Below, in pieces: positions 16,359 through 24,746 of a DNA stretch of 64,000 nucleotides. Made by a program: the position numbers and the translations under genes. The notes beneath the pieces are model-generated. The model made no database searches, was not told where the DNA came from, and saw only the letters and a list, made by a program, of their open reading frames with translations. This DNA comes from Candidatus Freyarchaeota archaeon (GTDB lineage Archaea > Asgardarchaeota > Jordiarchaeia > Jordiarchaeales > Jordiarchaeaceae): the NCBI GenBank assembly GCA_030587365.1, contig JAUQZE010000027.1:310001-374000 (forward strand), read 5' to 3'. Position 1 is the stretch's first letter, and each line of letters opens with the position of its first letter.

Positions 16359-18161
16359 ATGTTAAGCGACATAAATCTAATATATCCAATACTCATCCCA
16401 ATTGCAACCGCAATACTGGTAATTGGAGCCGGCACCCTGTTCGAAAGAGTAGCCGGAGGCAAACTACAAAGAATAAGAGAAATCATAGCAACCGCAGGAT
16501 TCTCAGCCACCGCATACGTCATCTACCAAATGTACTGGAACATGAACACCCTAAAACTCTCATCAGACATCATATTCGCTCTATCCGCGACCACTATATA
16601 CATTACACCAACCTTCTACTTCCAATACATGCCAGCCGGATACATACTAACCATACTCATGAACATGCTCTACAGCGGAAGCACTTTATGGACAATACTA
16701 GCAGCAGTCACAGCACCACCCACCGGCTCAGTCTTCGCAGTAGACTTCCTAAGCATACTCATGGCAGCAGCCTTCACCGGACTCGGACTACTCGTATGCA
16801 TATACTCCATACAATACATGGAACACGACACCGGCAAAACAAAATTCTACGCACTACTACTAATCCTAGTAGCATCACTAAACGGCATAGTCTTCTCAGG
16901 CGACCTATTCACACTATTCATATTCTTCGAAATAATGAGCATAAGCGCCTACTGCCTCGTAGGATTCAGAAAAGAAAAATGGGAACCAGTAGAAGCCGGA
17001 TTCAAATACCTCATAATGGTAGCAGTAGGAAGCAGCCTAGTCCTCTACGCAATGTCATTCATATACGGCTACACCGGAACACTAAACTTCGCCTACGCCG
17101 GAACCCTAATAAACATCCTAGACTGGCTACAACTATTCACCCTCAGACCCCTATTCTACCTAATAATCGCACTCCTCATAGCAGGATTCGGCGTCGAAGC
17201 AGCCATAGTCCCCCTTCATTTTTGGTTGCCCGATGCGCACCCGGCTGCTCCTAGTGGTATGAGTGCTATGCTGTCGGGTGTGGTTATCGCTTCTGGTGTG
17301 TATACGTTTATTCGTACCTTGACGGTGATGTTCCCGGTGCAGTTGATTCCTTCGCCGTTACTAGATTTGGTTCCTTTGTTGAAGTTGTACACCTTTACTC
17401 TGGGTCGTTATAGTTTTCCTGTTGGTTTTCCAGCGTTTCCGGTTCCGTATCCGTTTGACTGGAACAATGCTTTGGTCGTTTTGGCGATTGTTACTATGGT
17501 TGTGGCTAACGTTATGGCTTTGCTTCAGAAGGACCTTAAGCGTTTGCTTGCGTACAGCAGTATTCTTAACATCGGCTTCATCCTGATCGGCTTCTCGACT
17601 GGCACGCTTCTCGGATTCACTGCTTCATGGTTCCACGTGATTAACCACGCTATTATGAAGGGGCTTCTCTTCTTGTGTGCTGGAGCGTACCTACACGCGA
17701 CTGGTTCGCGTATGCTGGACGACCTCTCCGGCATTGGGAGGAAGATGCCCACTGTAAGCATTAGCGTGGGTATCGGCGGTTTGGCGCTTATTGGTCTTCC
17801 GCCTTTCAATGGTTTCTGGTCTAAGCTTTTATTGATTCTTTCGCCTGTTCAGCTTGCGCCCTTTACTTTTAATGGGTGGGTTTGGATTACTCTGGCTGTG
17901 GTTGCGGTGATTTCCAGCGGTTTCTCGGCTATTTATTACCTGCGGCTTATTCAGATAATCTGGTTCGGTAAGGAGTCTGCGAAGGTTAAGTCTCTGGAGA
18001 GGAAAAGAGCCCCGGTTTGGATGCTTGTTCCTATTGTCTTGTTAGCTGCTGCTTGCGTGGTGTTCGGAATATTCCCCGGCATAATTTACAGTCTTTCTAG
18101 CAGTGCTGCGGGAGCGCTCTACTTCATACCGGCGTACTTTAGCGGAATTCTTCCAATCTAA
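16359..18161 (+). CDS. Antiporter-like subunit N (NuoN/FpoN homologue) with mid-gene codon switch
   Basis: A 600-residue membrane protein with about 14 hydrophobic segments. It carries LFIFFEIMSISAYCLVGFR (helix-5 glutamate) and VPLHFWLPDAHPAAPSGMSA, and is the third ion-translocating subunit. The ATG follows one base after the M stop. Up to about 17,212 nearly every third base is A or C (Leu as CTA/CTC); after that nearly every one is G or T (Leu as TTG/CTG/CTT). The protein itself continues without a break. This marks the gene as a likely mosaic. Confidence 0.95.
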   Translation: MLSDINLIYPILIPIATAILVIGAGTLFERVAGGKLQRIREIIATAGFSATAYVIYQMYWNMNTLKLSSDIIFALSATTIYITPTFYFQYMPAGYILTILMNMLYSGSTLWTILAAVTAPPTGSVFAVDFLSILMAAAFTGLGLLVCIYSIQYMEHDTGKTKFYALLLILVASLNGIVFSGDLFTLFIFFEIMSISAYCLVGFRKEKWEPVEAGFKYLIMVAVGSSLVLYAMSFIYGYTGTLNFAYAGTLINILDWLQLFTLRPLFYLIIALLIAGFGVEAAIVPLHFWLPDAHPAAPSGMSAMLSGVVIASGVYTFIRTLTVMFPVQLIPSPLLDLVPLLKLYTFTLGRYSFPVGFPAFPVPYPFDWNNALVVLAIVTMVVANVMALLQKDLKRLLAYSSILNIGFILIGFSTGTLLGFTASWFHVINHAIMKGLLFLCAGAYLHATGSRMLDDLSGIGRKMPTVSISVGIGGLALIGLPPFNGFWSKLLLILSPVQLAPFTFNGWVWITLAVVAVISSGFSAIYYLRLIQIIWFGKESAKVKSLERKRAPVWMLVPIVLLAAACVVFGIFPGIIYSLSSSAAGALYFIPAYFSGILPI

Positions 18162-18205
18162 TTCTTCCTTTTCTTTTTTATTATTTTTTGGTTTTTTGAT
18201 TTTAT
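18162..18205 (+). terminator. T-rich terminator of the J-N operon
   Basis: Several runs of five or more T follow the nuoN stop within 45 bases (TTCTTTTTTA, TTATTTTTTG, GTTTTTTG). Archaeal RNA polymerase stops at such tracts without needing a hairpin. Confidence 0.55.
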
Positions 18206-18225
18206 CTACTGTTTAGGTTCTACCG

Positions 18226-18492
18226 CTATTTTCTGAATCTTAAGAAGTAGACCGCAACCCCTGCTAAGGCAACCAGCGTTACAGCCCCTACTCCCACGTA
18301 GAGTGGAGCGGATGAACCGCCCACACTCATCAACCCTGACATAACCGAGAATAGTAAAAGAACCGGCACACCACTAATAATTAAGGTTTGAGGCTCAACA
18401 AGGTCCACAGTCACGGGAATGTCTGGAAAAATCACCATACCACTTGGTGTGCCTCCCAGTCTTCTGCACCAGTTCTTTAACTGGTGTGACAT
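18226..18492 (-). CDS. Small membrane protein, unknown
   Basis: An 88-residue protein with two hydrophobic segments near residues 33-55 and 63-84, ending in a basic FRFRK-like tail. The last 30 residues resemble the C-terminal anchor of archaeal cell-surface proteins (hydrophobic helix then Arg/Lys). It may be a fragment of such a protein. It faces the hydrogenase operon tail to tail, so a role in the complex is not implied. Confidence 0.45.
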   Translation of the reverse strand: MSHQLKNWCRRLGGTPSGMVIFPDIPVTVDLVEPQTLIISGVPVLLLFSVMSGLMSVGGSSAPLYVGVGAVTLVALAGVAVYFLRFRK

Positions 18493-18642
18493 CTATCTCT
18501 GGTAAGTATCGAAGGTGATAACGGCGGGTTTTTATACCCTATTGACGTATGGTATTTGAGGAAATTGGATTTGTTTGACTACGTGCCAGATAGTAAGGAG
18601 AACGAGCAGTTGTGTATAAACATCAAAACGGGGCATGGATAG
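18490..18642 (+). pseudogene. Open remnant of an unidentified coding sequence
   Basis: From 18490 to TAG 18640-18642 one plus-strand frame stays open with protein-like composition (GDNGGFLYPIDVWYLRKLDLF and a DYVPDSKENEQ stretch). It has no start codon near its 5' end and follows an in-frame TGA. It may be the tail of a gene lost by rearrangement. I do not recognise the family. Confidence 0.25.
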
Positions 18643-18687
18643 AAAGCGATTTTTGAGATACGTGTGCCGGTTAAGGAGGCGAGTAGT

Positions 18688-18894
18688 ATGGAAGAGATAA
18701 TATTTCTCGTAGAAGAATCAGCAGAGGGTGGATATGAAGCGAGAGCATTAGGATACTCCATATACACAGAAGCTGAAGATTTAGAGGAGTTGAAGGTAGC
18801 GGTTAGGGACGCTGTGAGATGCCACTTTGAAGAAGACCAAATGCCTCGAATCATAAGACTGCATGTGGTAAAAGATGAGGTTATAACCGTATGA
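18688..18894 (+). CDS. hicB: HicB-like antitoxin
   Basis: A 68-residue protein from ATG 18688, chosen because AAGGAGG at 18673 lies eight bases before it. It has the short HicB fold: a first strand (IIFLVEESAEGGYEARALG), a switch region (SIYTEAEDLEELKVAVRDAV), then a helix. HicB neutralises HicA and usually represses the operon. Its stop overlaps the start of the next gene by ATGA. A second, diverged HicBA is at 48.3 kb. Confidence 0.8.
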   Translation: MEEIIFLVEESAEGGYEARALGYSIYTEAEDLEELKVAVRDAVRCHFEEDQMPRIIRLHVVKDEVITV

Positions 18895-19139
18895 AAATTC
18901 CAAGAGATATCAGCGGTGAAGAACTCTGCCGGCTTCTCAAAAAATATGATTATCAGATTACACGACAGACGGGAAGTCATATAAGACTAACAACCATTCT
19001 AAAAGGAGAACACCACATTACAATTCCTAGACACAAGCCTTTGAAGGTGGGAACTCTCAACAGCATTTTAAACGATATCGCCAGTCACCTAGAGATAGAC
19101 AAATCAGAACTGATTAAGGAATTATTTGGAAAAAAGTAA
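18891..19139 (+). CDS. hicA: HicA-like mRNA interferase toxin
   Basis: An 82-residue double-stranded-RNA-binding-like protein. It has the HicA pattern ISGEELCRLLKKYDYQITRQ, then TGSHIRL, with the catalytic histidine in G-S-H, then HHITIPRHKPLKVGTLNSIL. It cleaves mRNA when freed from HicB. Translation is coupled to hicB by an ATGA overlap. It is of normal length and looks intact. Confidence 0.87.
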   Translation: MKIPRDISGEELCRLLKKYDYQITRQTGSHIRLTTILKGEHHITIPRHKPLKVGTLNSILNDIASHLEIDKSELIKELFGKK

Positions 19140-19387
19140 GGCTCACAAATTACCTATTTAAAGTTGTCCAGTCAGAGTGCGATAGGGCAACTCGGGATCT
19201 AGCTTTTTATCAACATTTAAACTTACTGTAATTATAGAATTTGCTAAATCCTATTTAATAGGTTCATCATTTGATATATCAACGAATCTAGTGGGGCTAG
19301 TAAACTGGCTTTTTAACTCAGATAAAAAGGAGCGTTAATGTTTTTAACACTATTTTTGCAAAATATTTAAATATAATTTGATTTTTT
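19140..19387. promoter_or_regulatory. Intergenic spacer with promoter
   Basis: No coding sequence is seen. A TATA-like AATATTTAAATATAA at about 19,362 lies roughly 30 bases before the start of the winged-helix gene, so that transcript has a very short leader. Confidence 0.45.
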
Positions 19388-20422
19388 GTGTTAAATATGG
19401 ATGTGGAATCCGCTGTTTTTTCTCTGGTTTCTATCGAGCCGCATAAAGTTAAAGAATTGATCGATAAGCTTCCGTACAGTCAGAGAGCTGTGTATGTTGC
19501 CGTAAAATTGTTGGAAGAAAAGGGTCTAATAGAGAGAAGGGGTAGGGGGAGGGAATTGGTGGTTGAAGTTTCTAGGGGGTATGAGCCTCAAAAGTTGAGG
19601 GACATTTACATTAAATCTTTGAGTTTTGGTGTGGATCCGGGTTTTCTTTTAAAGAAGAGTACTATTGATGTTTGGAAAACATTGAGAAATCAGGTGAGTC
19701 TGAGAGAGATACAGGATATAACGGGCTTGTCGTATAATTGGGTAAGGAAAATTGTGAGGTTTTTATTTGATTCTAATCTTGTTACTTACATAAGGAGAAA
19801 GCCCGCCGTGGTAAGCCTGAAAGAAGGGCATGAACTGAATGTGTTATTGGATAAATTTTTTTCTGAAGAAAGGGATACTAAAAAAATTTTTTATCCTGGG
19901 GCGATTCCTTTTGAAAGGTTAGTTCAGACGCCGGAGGGAATTGAGCGGATGCTTTACGATAAGATAGATGAGGGGCTTGCTATTCGGGGTACGGGGCTTT
20001 TAATTAAGGGGAGGGGTAAATTGAGTGTGGTTGAGAGTGTTGGTAGGGAATTGAGTGTGGAGGAAATTTTTCTTAGGGAAATTGAAACGCCTGAGGGTGT
20101 GGAGGATTTCTGTATTAAATTGATTGAATCAAAAGAGGTCGATTATGATAGACTTTTGGAACTCTCGAAGGAGAGAAACATGGTTAATGTGGTTGGCTGC
20201 TATCTTGATATATTAAACGGTATCAAAAGGCTTGTCGATTCTTCTGTAATTGAAAAATTCAGGAAAAGCATTTCAAAACGCAGGAGAGTTTTTTTGAAGG
20301 CGTTTGAAAAATATGGAAAGGAGGGGTGGGAAAAAACGTATGAAGACAGATGGAACGTTGACCTCTATCTAGATATTGGGGCAATAAGGCATGGAGTTGA
20401 AATGTCAACTACTCATACCTAA
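19388..20422 (+). CDS. Winged-helix DNA-binding protein, AbiEi-like architecture
   Basis: A 344-residue protein starting at GTG 19388 (ATG 19397 is close). Residues 1-65 form a first winged helix (KVKELIDKLPYSQRAVYVAV) and residues 95-145 a second (SLREIQDITGLSYNWVRKIV). The C-terminal part has a helical region (VDYDRLLELSKERNMVNVVG) that resembles the end of AbiEi-type regulators, and a DRWNVDLY segment. No AbiEii nucleotidyltransferase follows. Its role is probably transcription control; the target is unknown. It may act with the ATPase gene 300 bases downstream. Confidence 0.55.
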   Translation: MLNMDVESAVFSLVSIEPHKVKELIDKLPYSQRAVYVAVKLLEEKGLIERRGRGRELVVEVSRGYEPQKLRDIYIKSLSFGVDPGFLLKKSTIDVWKTLRNQVSLREIQDITGLSYNWVRKIVRFLFDSNLVTYIRRKPAVVSLKEGHELNVLLDKFFSEERDTKKIFYPGAIPFERLVQTPEGIERMLYDKIDEGLAIRGTGLLIKGRGKLSVVESVGRELSVEEIFLREIETPEGVEDFCIKLIESKEVDYDRLLELSKERNMVNVVGCYLDILNGIKRLVDSSVIEKFRKSISKRRRVFLKAFEKYGKEGWEKTYEDRWNVDLYLDIGAIRHGVEMSTTHT

Positions 20423-20714
20423 GGCACCTAAAGGACTGAGCTTGTAGCTATGTTAGACCTCAATTTTGTAGGTGGCTTCGGCTTCACCACATGCCACGTG
20501 TATGCTGAATTTTATTTTCATGAGTGCTATCACAAAAGGTAATATTAAAAAAAAGTAACGTGTTAAAAAGCATAAAGAATTATAATTCTAATTTTTTTAA
20601 TTGGTAGTAAAAATTGCAAAAATAGAAAAAATTAGGAAGAAAAAGAGTTTTTAGGACGGCTCCTTTTTCTTAACCGTGAAAATGTTTATTTGTTGAAACT
20701 TGAGTATTATACTT
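20423..20714. promoter_or_regulatory. Intergenic spacer before the ATPase gene
   Basis: AT-rich. I see no gene. Poly-T and poly-A stretches near 20,595-20,650 and GAAAATGTTTATTTG near 20,680 could hold a terminator and a weak promoter. Confidence 0.35.
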
Positions 20715-22112
20715 ATGTTTCAACTTTTTGTTGATAGGGAGAGGGAGCTAGAGTTTCTGGAGGAGAGGTACTCTTCAGGTCAGCCGGAGCTCTTGGTGGT
20801 TTATGGGCGGCGGAGGATAGGAAAAACCGCATTACTTCTGCATTTTGTTCGAAACAAGCCTCATGTGTACTTCTTGGTTACAGAGAAACCGGTCAAGGAT
20901 TCTGTTAGAGAGCTGAAAGAGCTCTTTGCTGACTACTTGAAGGATGAACTTTTCAGGCTAGCTGATATAAAAGACTTTGAAACGTTGTTCAGGGAGTTTT
21001 TTCTGCGTAAGGGTTCTGAGAGGATTGTTTTGATAATTGATGAGTTTCCGGTTCTCATTGAGGGATATAAGCCTGTGGTTTCGATATTCCAGAGATTATG
21101 GGACACTTTTTTGTCAAAGCGGAGTGATGTGTTTCTGGTTCTGTGTGGTTCAAGTATTGGAATGATGGAAACAGATGTTTTGGGATATAAGAGTCCCCTT
21201 TACGGTAGGAGAACCGGGCAATGGATGTTGGGTGAAATGGGTTTCTTTAGTGCGAGTGGCTTTTTCCCGAATTATGCTACCGAGGATCTGGTTAAGGTTT
21301 ACAGTGTGGTTGGAGGGGTGCCGAGTTACCTCGCAAGTTTTAATGGTAGGAAAACATTTGAAAAAAATCTTGTTGAAAATATCTTCTCGAGGGGAGGTTA
21401 TCTTTACGAGGAGGCTGAAATTCTTCTTAAGCAGGAGCTGAGGAAGCCCGCGAACTACTTCGCCATTCTGAGAGCCGTAGCAGCAGGAAAGGAATCCTTC
21501 GGTGGAATCGTAAACGAAACAGAGCTGGATAAAAGCTTGGTGTCAAAATACCTGTCGGTTCTCCAGAGTCTACGCATAGTGGAAAGAGAACTGCCAACAT
21601 TCTCCAGTGTAAAGGCTAAAACAAGAACGAAGAAAGGAAGATACGTGATAGTAGACAACTACTTCAGGTTTTGGTTCCGCTTCGTTTACCCGAACAGAGG
21701 GATACTTGAAAGCGGGGAACTAGACACATTCATGCCGAAGTTCAACGAAGAATTTAACAGCTACCTTGGAGAAGCCTTCGAAAACATCTGTAGGAAATAC
21801 ATTCTCAGAAGGCTCATCAGGGATCCATTCCTAGAGGTGGGCAGGTGGTGGCATAAGGGAACGGAAATAGACATAGTGGCCAGCAACAGCCGGATAATCA
21901 TCGTAGAGGTTAGATGGTCAAACCTGTCAGGAAAAGAAGCAGCGTCGATCCTAGAGAAGCTAGAGGCTAAGGTGGAAAAGATAGAATCCACAAAAAAGAA
22001 ACACTATGTCCTATTGGCTAAAAAAGTGGAAGACAAAAACAAGCTTCAAAACACAAACCATTCCGCTTACGACTTGGAGGACGTAGCGAAACTCATCGGC
22101 AGACCACCTTAA
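20715..22112 (+). CDS. Archaeal ATPase with DUF234-type C-terminal domain
   Basis: A 465-residue protein from ATG 20715 (TTG 20700 adds five residues). The P-loop is YGRRRIGKTALLLHF, with Walker B LIIDEFPVLI and sensor LVLCGSSIGMM. A winged-helix part follows (KSLVSKYLSVLQSLRIVER), and the end (GTEIDIVASNSRIIIVEVRW) is a PD-(D/E)xK-like nuclease fold of the DUF234 family. Such ATPases are abundant in archaea; their role is unclear and may be in defence or mobile elements. Codons are G/T-ending up to about 21,440 and A/C-ending after it. Confidence 0.85.
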   Translation: MFQLFVDRERELEFLEERYSSGQPELLVVYGRRRIGKTALLLHFVRNKPHVYFLVTEKPVKDSVRELKELFADYLKDELFRLADIKDFETLFREFFLRKGSERIVLIIDEFPVLIEGYKPVVSIFQRLWDTFLSKRSDVFLVLCGSSIGMMETDVLGYKSPLYGRRTGQWMLGEMGFFSASGFFPNYATEDLVKVYSVVGGVPSYLASFNGRKTFEKNLVENIFSRGGYLYEEAEILLKQELRKPANYFAILRAVAAGKESFGGIVNETELDKSLVSKYLSVLQSLRIVERELPTFSSVKAKTRTKKGRYVIVDNYFRFWFRFVYPNRGILESGELDTFMPKFNEEFNSYLGEAFENICRKYILRRLIRDPFLEVGRWWHKGTEIDIVASNSRIIIVEVRWSNLSGKEAASILEKLEAKVEKIESTKKKHYVLLAKKVEDKNKLQNTNHSAYDLEDVAKLIGRPP

Positions 22113-22397
22113 AAGATTTGAGCAAGAAATCTCCATCCTCTAAAGGTTGAGAATGAATTGCGTGAGGTTAATGCCGAAAAAGGAAAGAGAGTAATAAGGC
22201 TGGTTCAACCGGAAAGGGTGAGAAGCTGTTAACGGGGAGATGGCACGCCCACGTTCTCTTGTTTGGGATAGAATATGTTTTTTGGTAGTCTCGGGATTAG
22301 TACTTTTTTAAAGGTGAACTTTAACTAGAATGTTTTTCGTGTTTTTGGAAAAGCTTTAATTGTGGATTTGAATATAGCCCCTCTTGGAGGGCTATTT
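22113..22397. other. Intergenic spacer before the ATP synthase cluster
   Basis: No supported gene. Bases 22,125-22,255 have weak coding-like purine patterns with no long frame. A promoter for the next gene is likely in TAGTACTTTTTTAAAGGTG near 22,300. Confidence 0.35.
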
Positions 22398-22967
22398 GTG
22401 AGCCTTGAAAGAAGAAAAAAAGATAGTGGAAGGTATAGCGCCGGAAATATTGGTAAATGGATGATTATTGGTTCCGAGCTTCCCATCATGGTTGTTACTG
22501 GTGTTTTTATCGGGAATTATATAGGTCAACAGTTCGGTTCTCAGTTTTCCATCTATTGGCCGATAATTAGTGCTTACATAAGTCAAGTGTTAAGTCCTGA
22601 GCTTTCCGCCTATTGGGCAATACTCGGTGCTTATGTAGGTCGACAGTTAAATCCTCAGTTTTCCGCCTATTGGGCAATACTCGGTGCTATTTTGGGTTTC
22701 TTGGTGGGAATATATAATTTGTTCAAAATTATTAGACTTTGGGAATCCCGAGAAATTTCCAAAAGAATTGATATAAAAAAGGAAACCCGTGCCCCTTCAC
22801 CTCCACCGGTTGAATCGAAGGTTTTGCCGGGGGAGGTTCAGGAAAAAGACTCTAAATTCTCTGAGGATGAAAAATGGGAAAGAGTACTTAAACTTATGAA
22901 ACTTCAAGTGAACTTTGAGGATGAGGAGAAGTCCTCTTCTAAAAATGATACTGACTTTGAGGAATAG
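22398..22967 (+). CDS. AtpI/AtpZ-like membrane protein with 19-residue tandem repeats
   Basis: A 189-residue protein from GTG 22398, chosen because GGAGG ends seven bases upstream; GTG 22362 is the longer option. Residues 20-110 contain glycine-rich membrane segments (MVVTGVFIGNYIGQQFG and WAILGAILGFLVGIYNLF), similar to AtpZ/AtpI assembly factors of ATP synthase. Between them a 19-residue unit, pattern SxYWxIxxAYxxxxLxPxF, is repeated about 2.5 times. The C-terminal 70 residues are charged. It lies directly upstream of ATP synthase subunits C and K, which supports a role in rotor or stator assembly, but this is inference. Confidence 0.6.
   Translation: MSLERRKKDSGRYSAGNIGKWMIIGSELPIMVVTGVFIGNYIGQQFGSQFSIYWPIISAYISQVLSPELSAYWAILGAYVGRQLNPQFSAYWAILGAILGFLVGIYNLFKIIRLWESREISKRIDIKKETRAPSPPPVESKVLPGEVQEKDSKFSEDEKWERVLKLMKLQVNFEDEEKSSSKNDTDFEE
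22548..22691 (+). repeat. 57-bp tandem repeat inside the AtpI/Z-like gene
   Basis: Units start at about 22,548, 22,605 and 22,662. Units 2 and 3 share TTTCCGCCTATTGGGCAATA and the following CTCGGTGCT exactly, so that duplication is recent; unit 1 has diverged. The period is a whole number of codons, so the frame is kept. Confidence 0.8.
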
Positions 22968-23030
22968 CTTTTATATATGTAATCAGCACTGTAGAGGCAG
23001 CCTCAAAAACAATATCAGCGGGGTAAACCA

Positions 23031-24095
23031 ATGGACGTGCTCACGGCAAGAGAATACGCACAAATCAACGCAAAGGTAAGAGCACTTAAATCACATCTGC
23101 TATCAGTAGGAGACTACGAAAAACTAGTGCAGTCCACCAACATTGATGACGTAGTACGCCTTCTCAGTGCAACTCCCTACGCCGAAAGAATAGCCCAAGT
23201 CGAACTAAGACCCCCCTATGATCTAGTACAGATAGACAGAGTTCTAAGCGAAGAATTCCTAAGGTCTTTCGACTTGATAATAAATAGTTCTACGGGAAAA
23301 GCCAAAGTTTTTTTAAAACTTTATAGAGAAAAATTCTACTACGACAATCTAAAAGTTATAATCAGTGCGGTAACTAGCAAAACGCCGAAACAGACAGCCC
23401 TACAATACATCGTGTCACTGTCCCCCAAAGAAGCGGAGGAGTACGGCATTCTCTTAGACGCGCAGAATATTAATCAGGTCGTTGATCAGGTAAGAAAACG
23501 TAAGGCTAAAGAAGCCTTAACGGCAGCTCTTCCCCAGTTTGAGTCTCTTAAAACACCGTTAGTACTCGAAAATGCACTTGACAGGGAGATATACGGCGAA
23601 CTCTGGGCAAACATAAAAAAACTCTCCAGAAGTGATAAAAAATACGCCAAGACAATAATCGGAACAAAAATAGACAACATAAACATCCTGACCATTCTTA
23701 GAAGCAAAGCCCTGAAACTTCGACCAGAAGTAATAGAACAACTCATTCTGCCCGTATTCTACAAATCTGAACGGGCCATCAGAGAATGCATTGCTGCACC
23801 AGATATAGACGGTGTACTAAACACCCTCTCGGTTTCGGAATTCCGATACCTTGCCTACAGAGCAAAAGAAGTGTATGAACAAACAAAGTCCATTTTTCCA
23901 ATTGAACATGCTTTCAACGAGTATCTTACCCAAATTATTTACTCCCAATTGCTTGGTTTTCCCTTTCACATAGGGGTTCCCATAGCTTATTTGGAACTTA
24001 AAAGCCAAGAAATCCGAAACATTAAAATAATAATTGTCGGGAAAGTAGAGGCGGTAGAACCGAGCAAGATTCGTGACCTACTAATAATCTTCTGA
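23031..24095 (+). CDS. atpC: A-type ATP synthase subunit C
   Basis: A 354-residue helical protein of the V/A-ATPase subunit C/d family. This subunit is the funnel that links the central stalk to the membrane rotor ring. Features include the start LTAREYAQINAKVRALKSHL, the NLKVIISAV segment and the closing KIIIVGKVEAVEPSKIRDLL, typical of the family. The ATG follows a purine-rich leader. The K subunit starts 13 bases later with GAGGTG before it, so the two are one transcript. Confidence 0.92.
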   Translation: MDVLTAREYAQINAKVRALKSHLLSVGDYEKLVQSTNIDDVVRLLSATPYAERIAQVELRPPYDLVQIDRVLSEEFLRSFDLIINSSTGKAKVFLKLYREKFYYDNLKVIISAVTSKTPKQTALQYIVSLSPKEAEEYGILLDAQNINQVVDQVRKRKAKEALTAALPQFESLKTPLVLENALDREIYGELWANIKKLSRSDKKYAKTIIGTKIDNINILTILRSKALKLRPEVIEQLILPVFYKSERAIRECIAAPDIDGVLNTLSVSEFRYLAYRAKEVYEQTKSIFPIEHAFNEYLTQIIYSQLLGFPFHIGVPIAYLELKSQEIRNIKIIIVGKVEAVEPSKIRDLLIIF

Positions 24096-24108
24096 TAGAG
24101 GTGAAAGA

Positions 24109-24432
24109 ATGAACAAAAATTTCCTACTCCTACTAATCGCAGCGGCGATAGTCCTCACAGTATCAATGTACAATAGCTTCGTAGTGGCACAGTTACAATA
24201 TATAGACTTTAGTCCCTTCGCAAAATACACAATAGGTATAGGTGCGGGTCTCGCTGTAGGTTTAGCGGGTCTTGGAGCTGGTCTTGGCATGGGTACAGCG
24301 TCCGCAGCCGCTATAGGAGCTATAAGTGAGAAACCCGAAGTGTTCGGCAGATCCATCATCTACATTGTGTTAATCGAAGCTATCGCGATATATGGATTCG
24401 TTATAAGTTTCTTGTTGTTGGGCAGACTATAA
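24109..24432 (+). CDS. atpK: A-type ATP synthase proteolipid subunit K (c-ring)
   Basis: A 107-residue proteolipid. An N-terminal hydrophobic stretch (residues 4-27) looks like a signal or extra helix. Then comes the hairpin: helix 1 is glycine-rich (IGAGLAVGLAGLGAGLGMG), the polar loop is SEKPEVFGR, and helix 2 carries the ion-binding glutamate E90 in YIVLIEAIAIYGF. No glutamine partner is seen in helix 1, which points to protons rather than sodium, but this is a weak inference. One hairpin per gene is the ordinary c-subunit form. Confidence 0.93.
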   Translation: MNKNFLLLLIAAAIVLTVSMYNSFVVAQLQYIDFSPFAKYTIGIGAGLAVGLAGLGAGLGMGTASAAAIGAISEKPEVFGRSIIYIVLIEAIAIYGFVISFLLLGRL

Positions 24433-24746
24433 AAAATAAAAATCTACCACTTTTTTTTAATCCCCCTTTTCTTAGATTCAGTCATCTCAATGCATGATTC
24501 TAATTATTTGATGGTGAGAATCTCATAAGTTGTGAAAGAGGAGTATATTAGTTCTTGCAGGGTCACCACATGAAAAGAAAAGTTCGCTCCTACGAGAAGC
24601 AAACAAGTTGTAGATGAATTTCGAAGATTCTGCAAAAGATGTTTTAGACTAACCTCTCTTGGCTGTTGAGTTACCGTTTATTCCAAGGTTTTTCAATCAA
24701 GTCAAGAAAATGTTTTGCTTGTCTGAAAAAATAAAATAGTAAGATA
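24433..24746. terminator. Convergent spacer with T-tract after atpK
   Basis: CTTTTTTTTAATCCCCCTTTTC starts about 25 bases after the atpK stop and probably ends the C-K transcript. The remaining 270 bases lie before the end of the minus-strand atpE gene and hold no supported gene. Confidence 0.5.
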
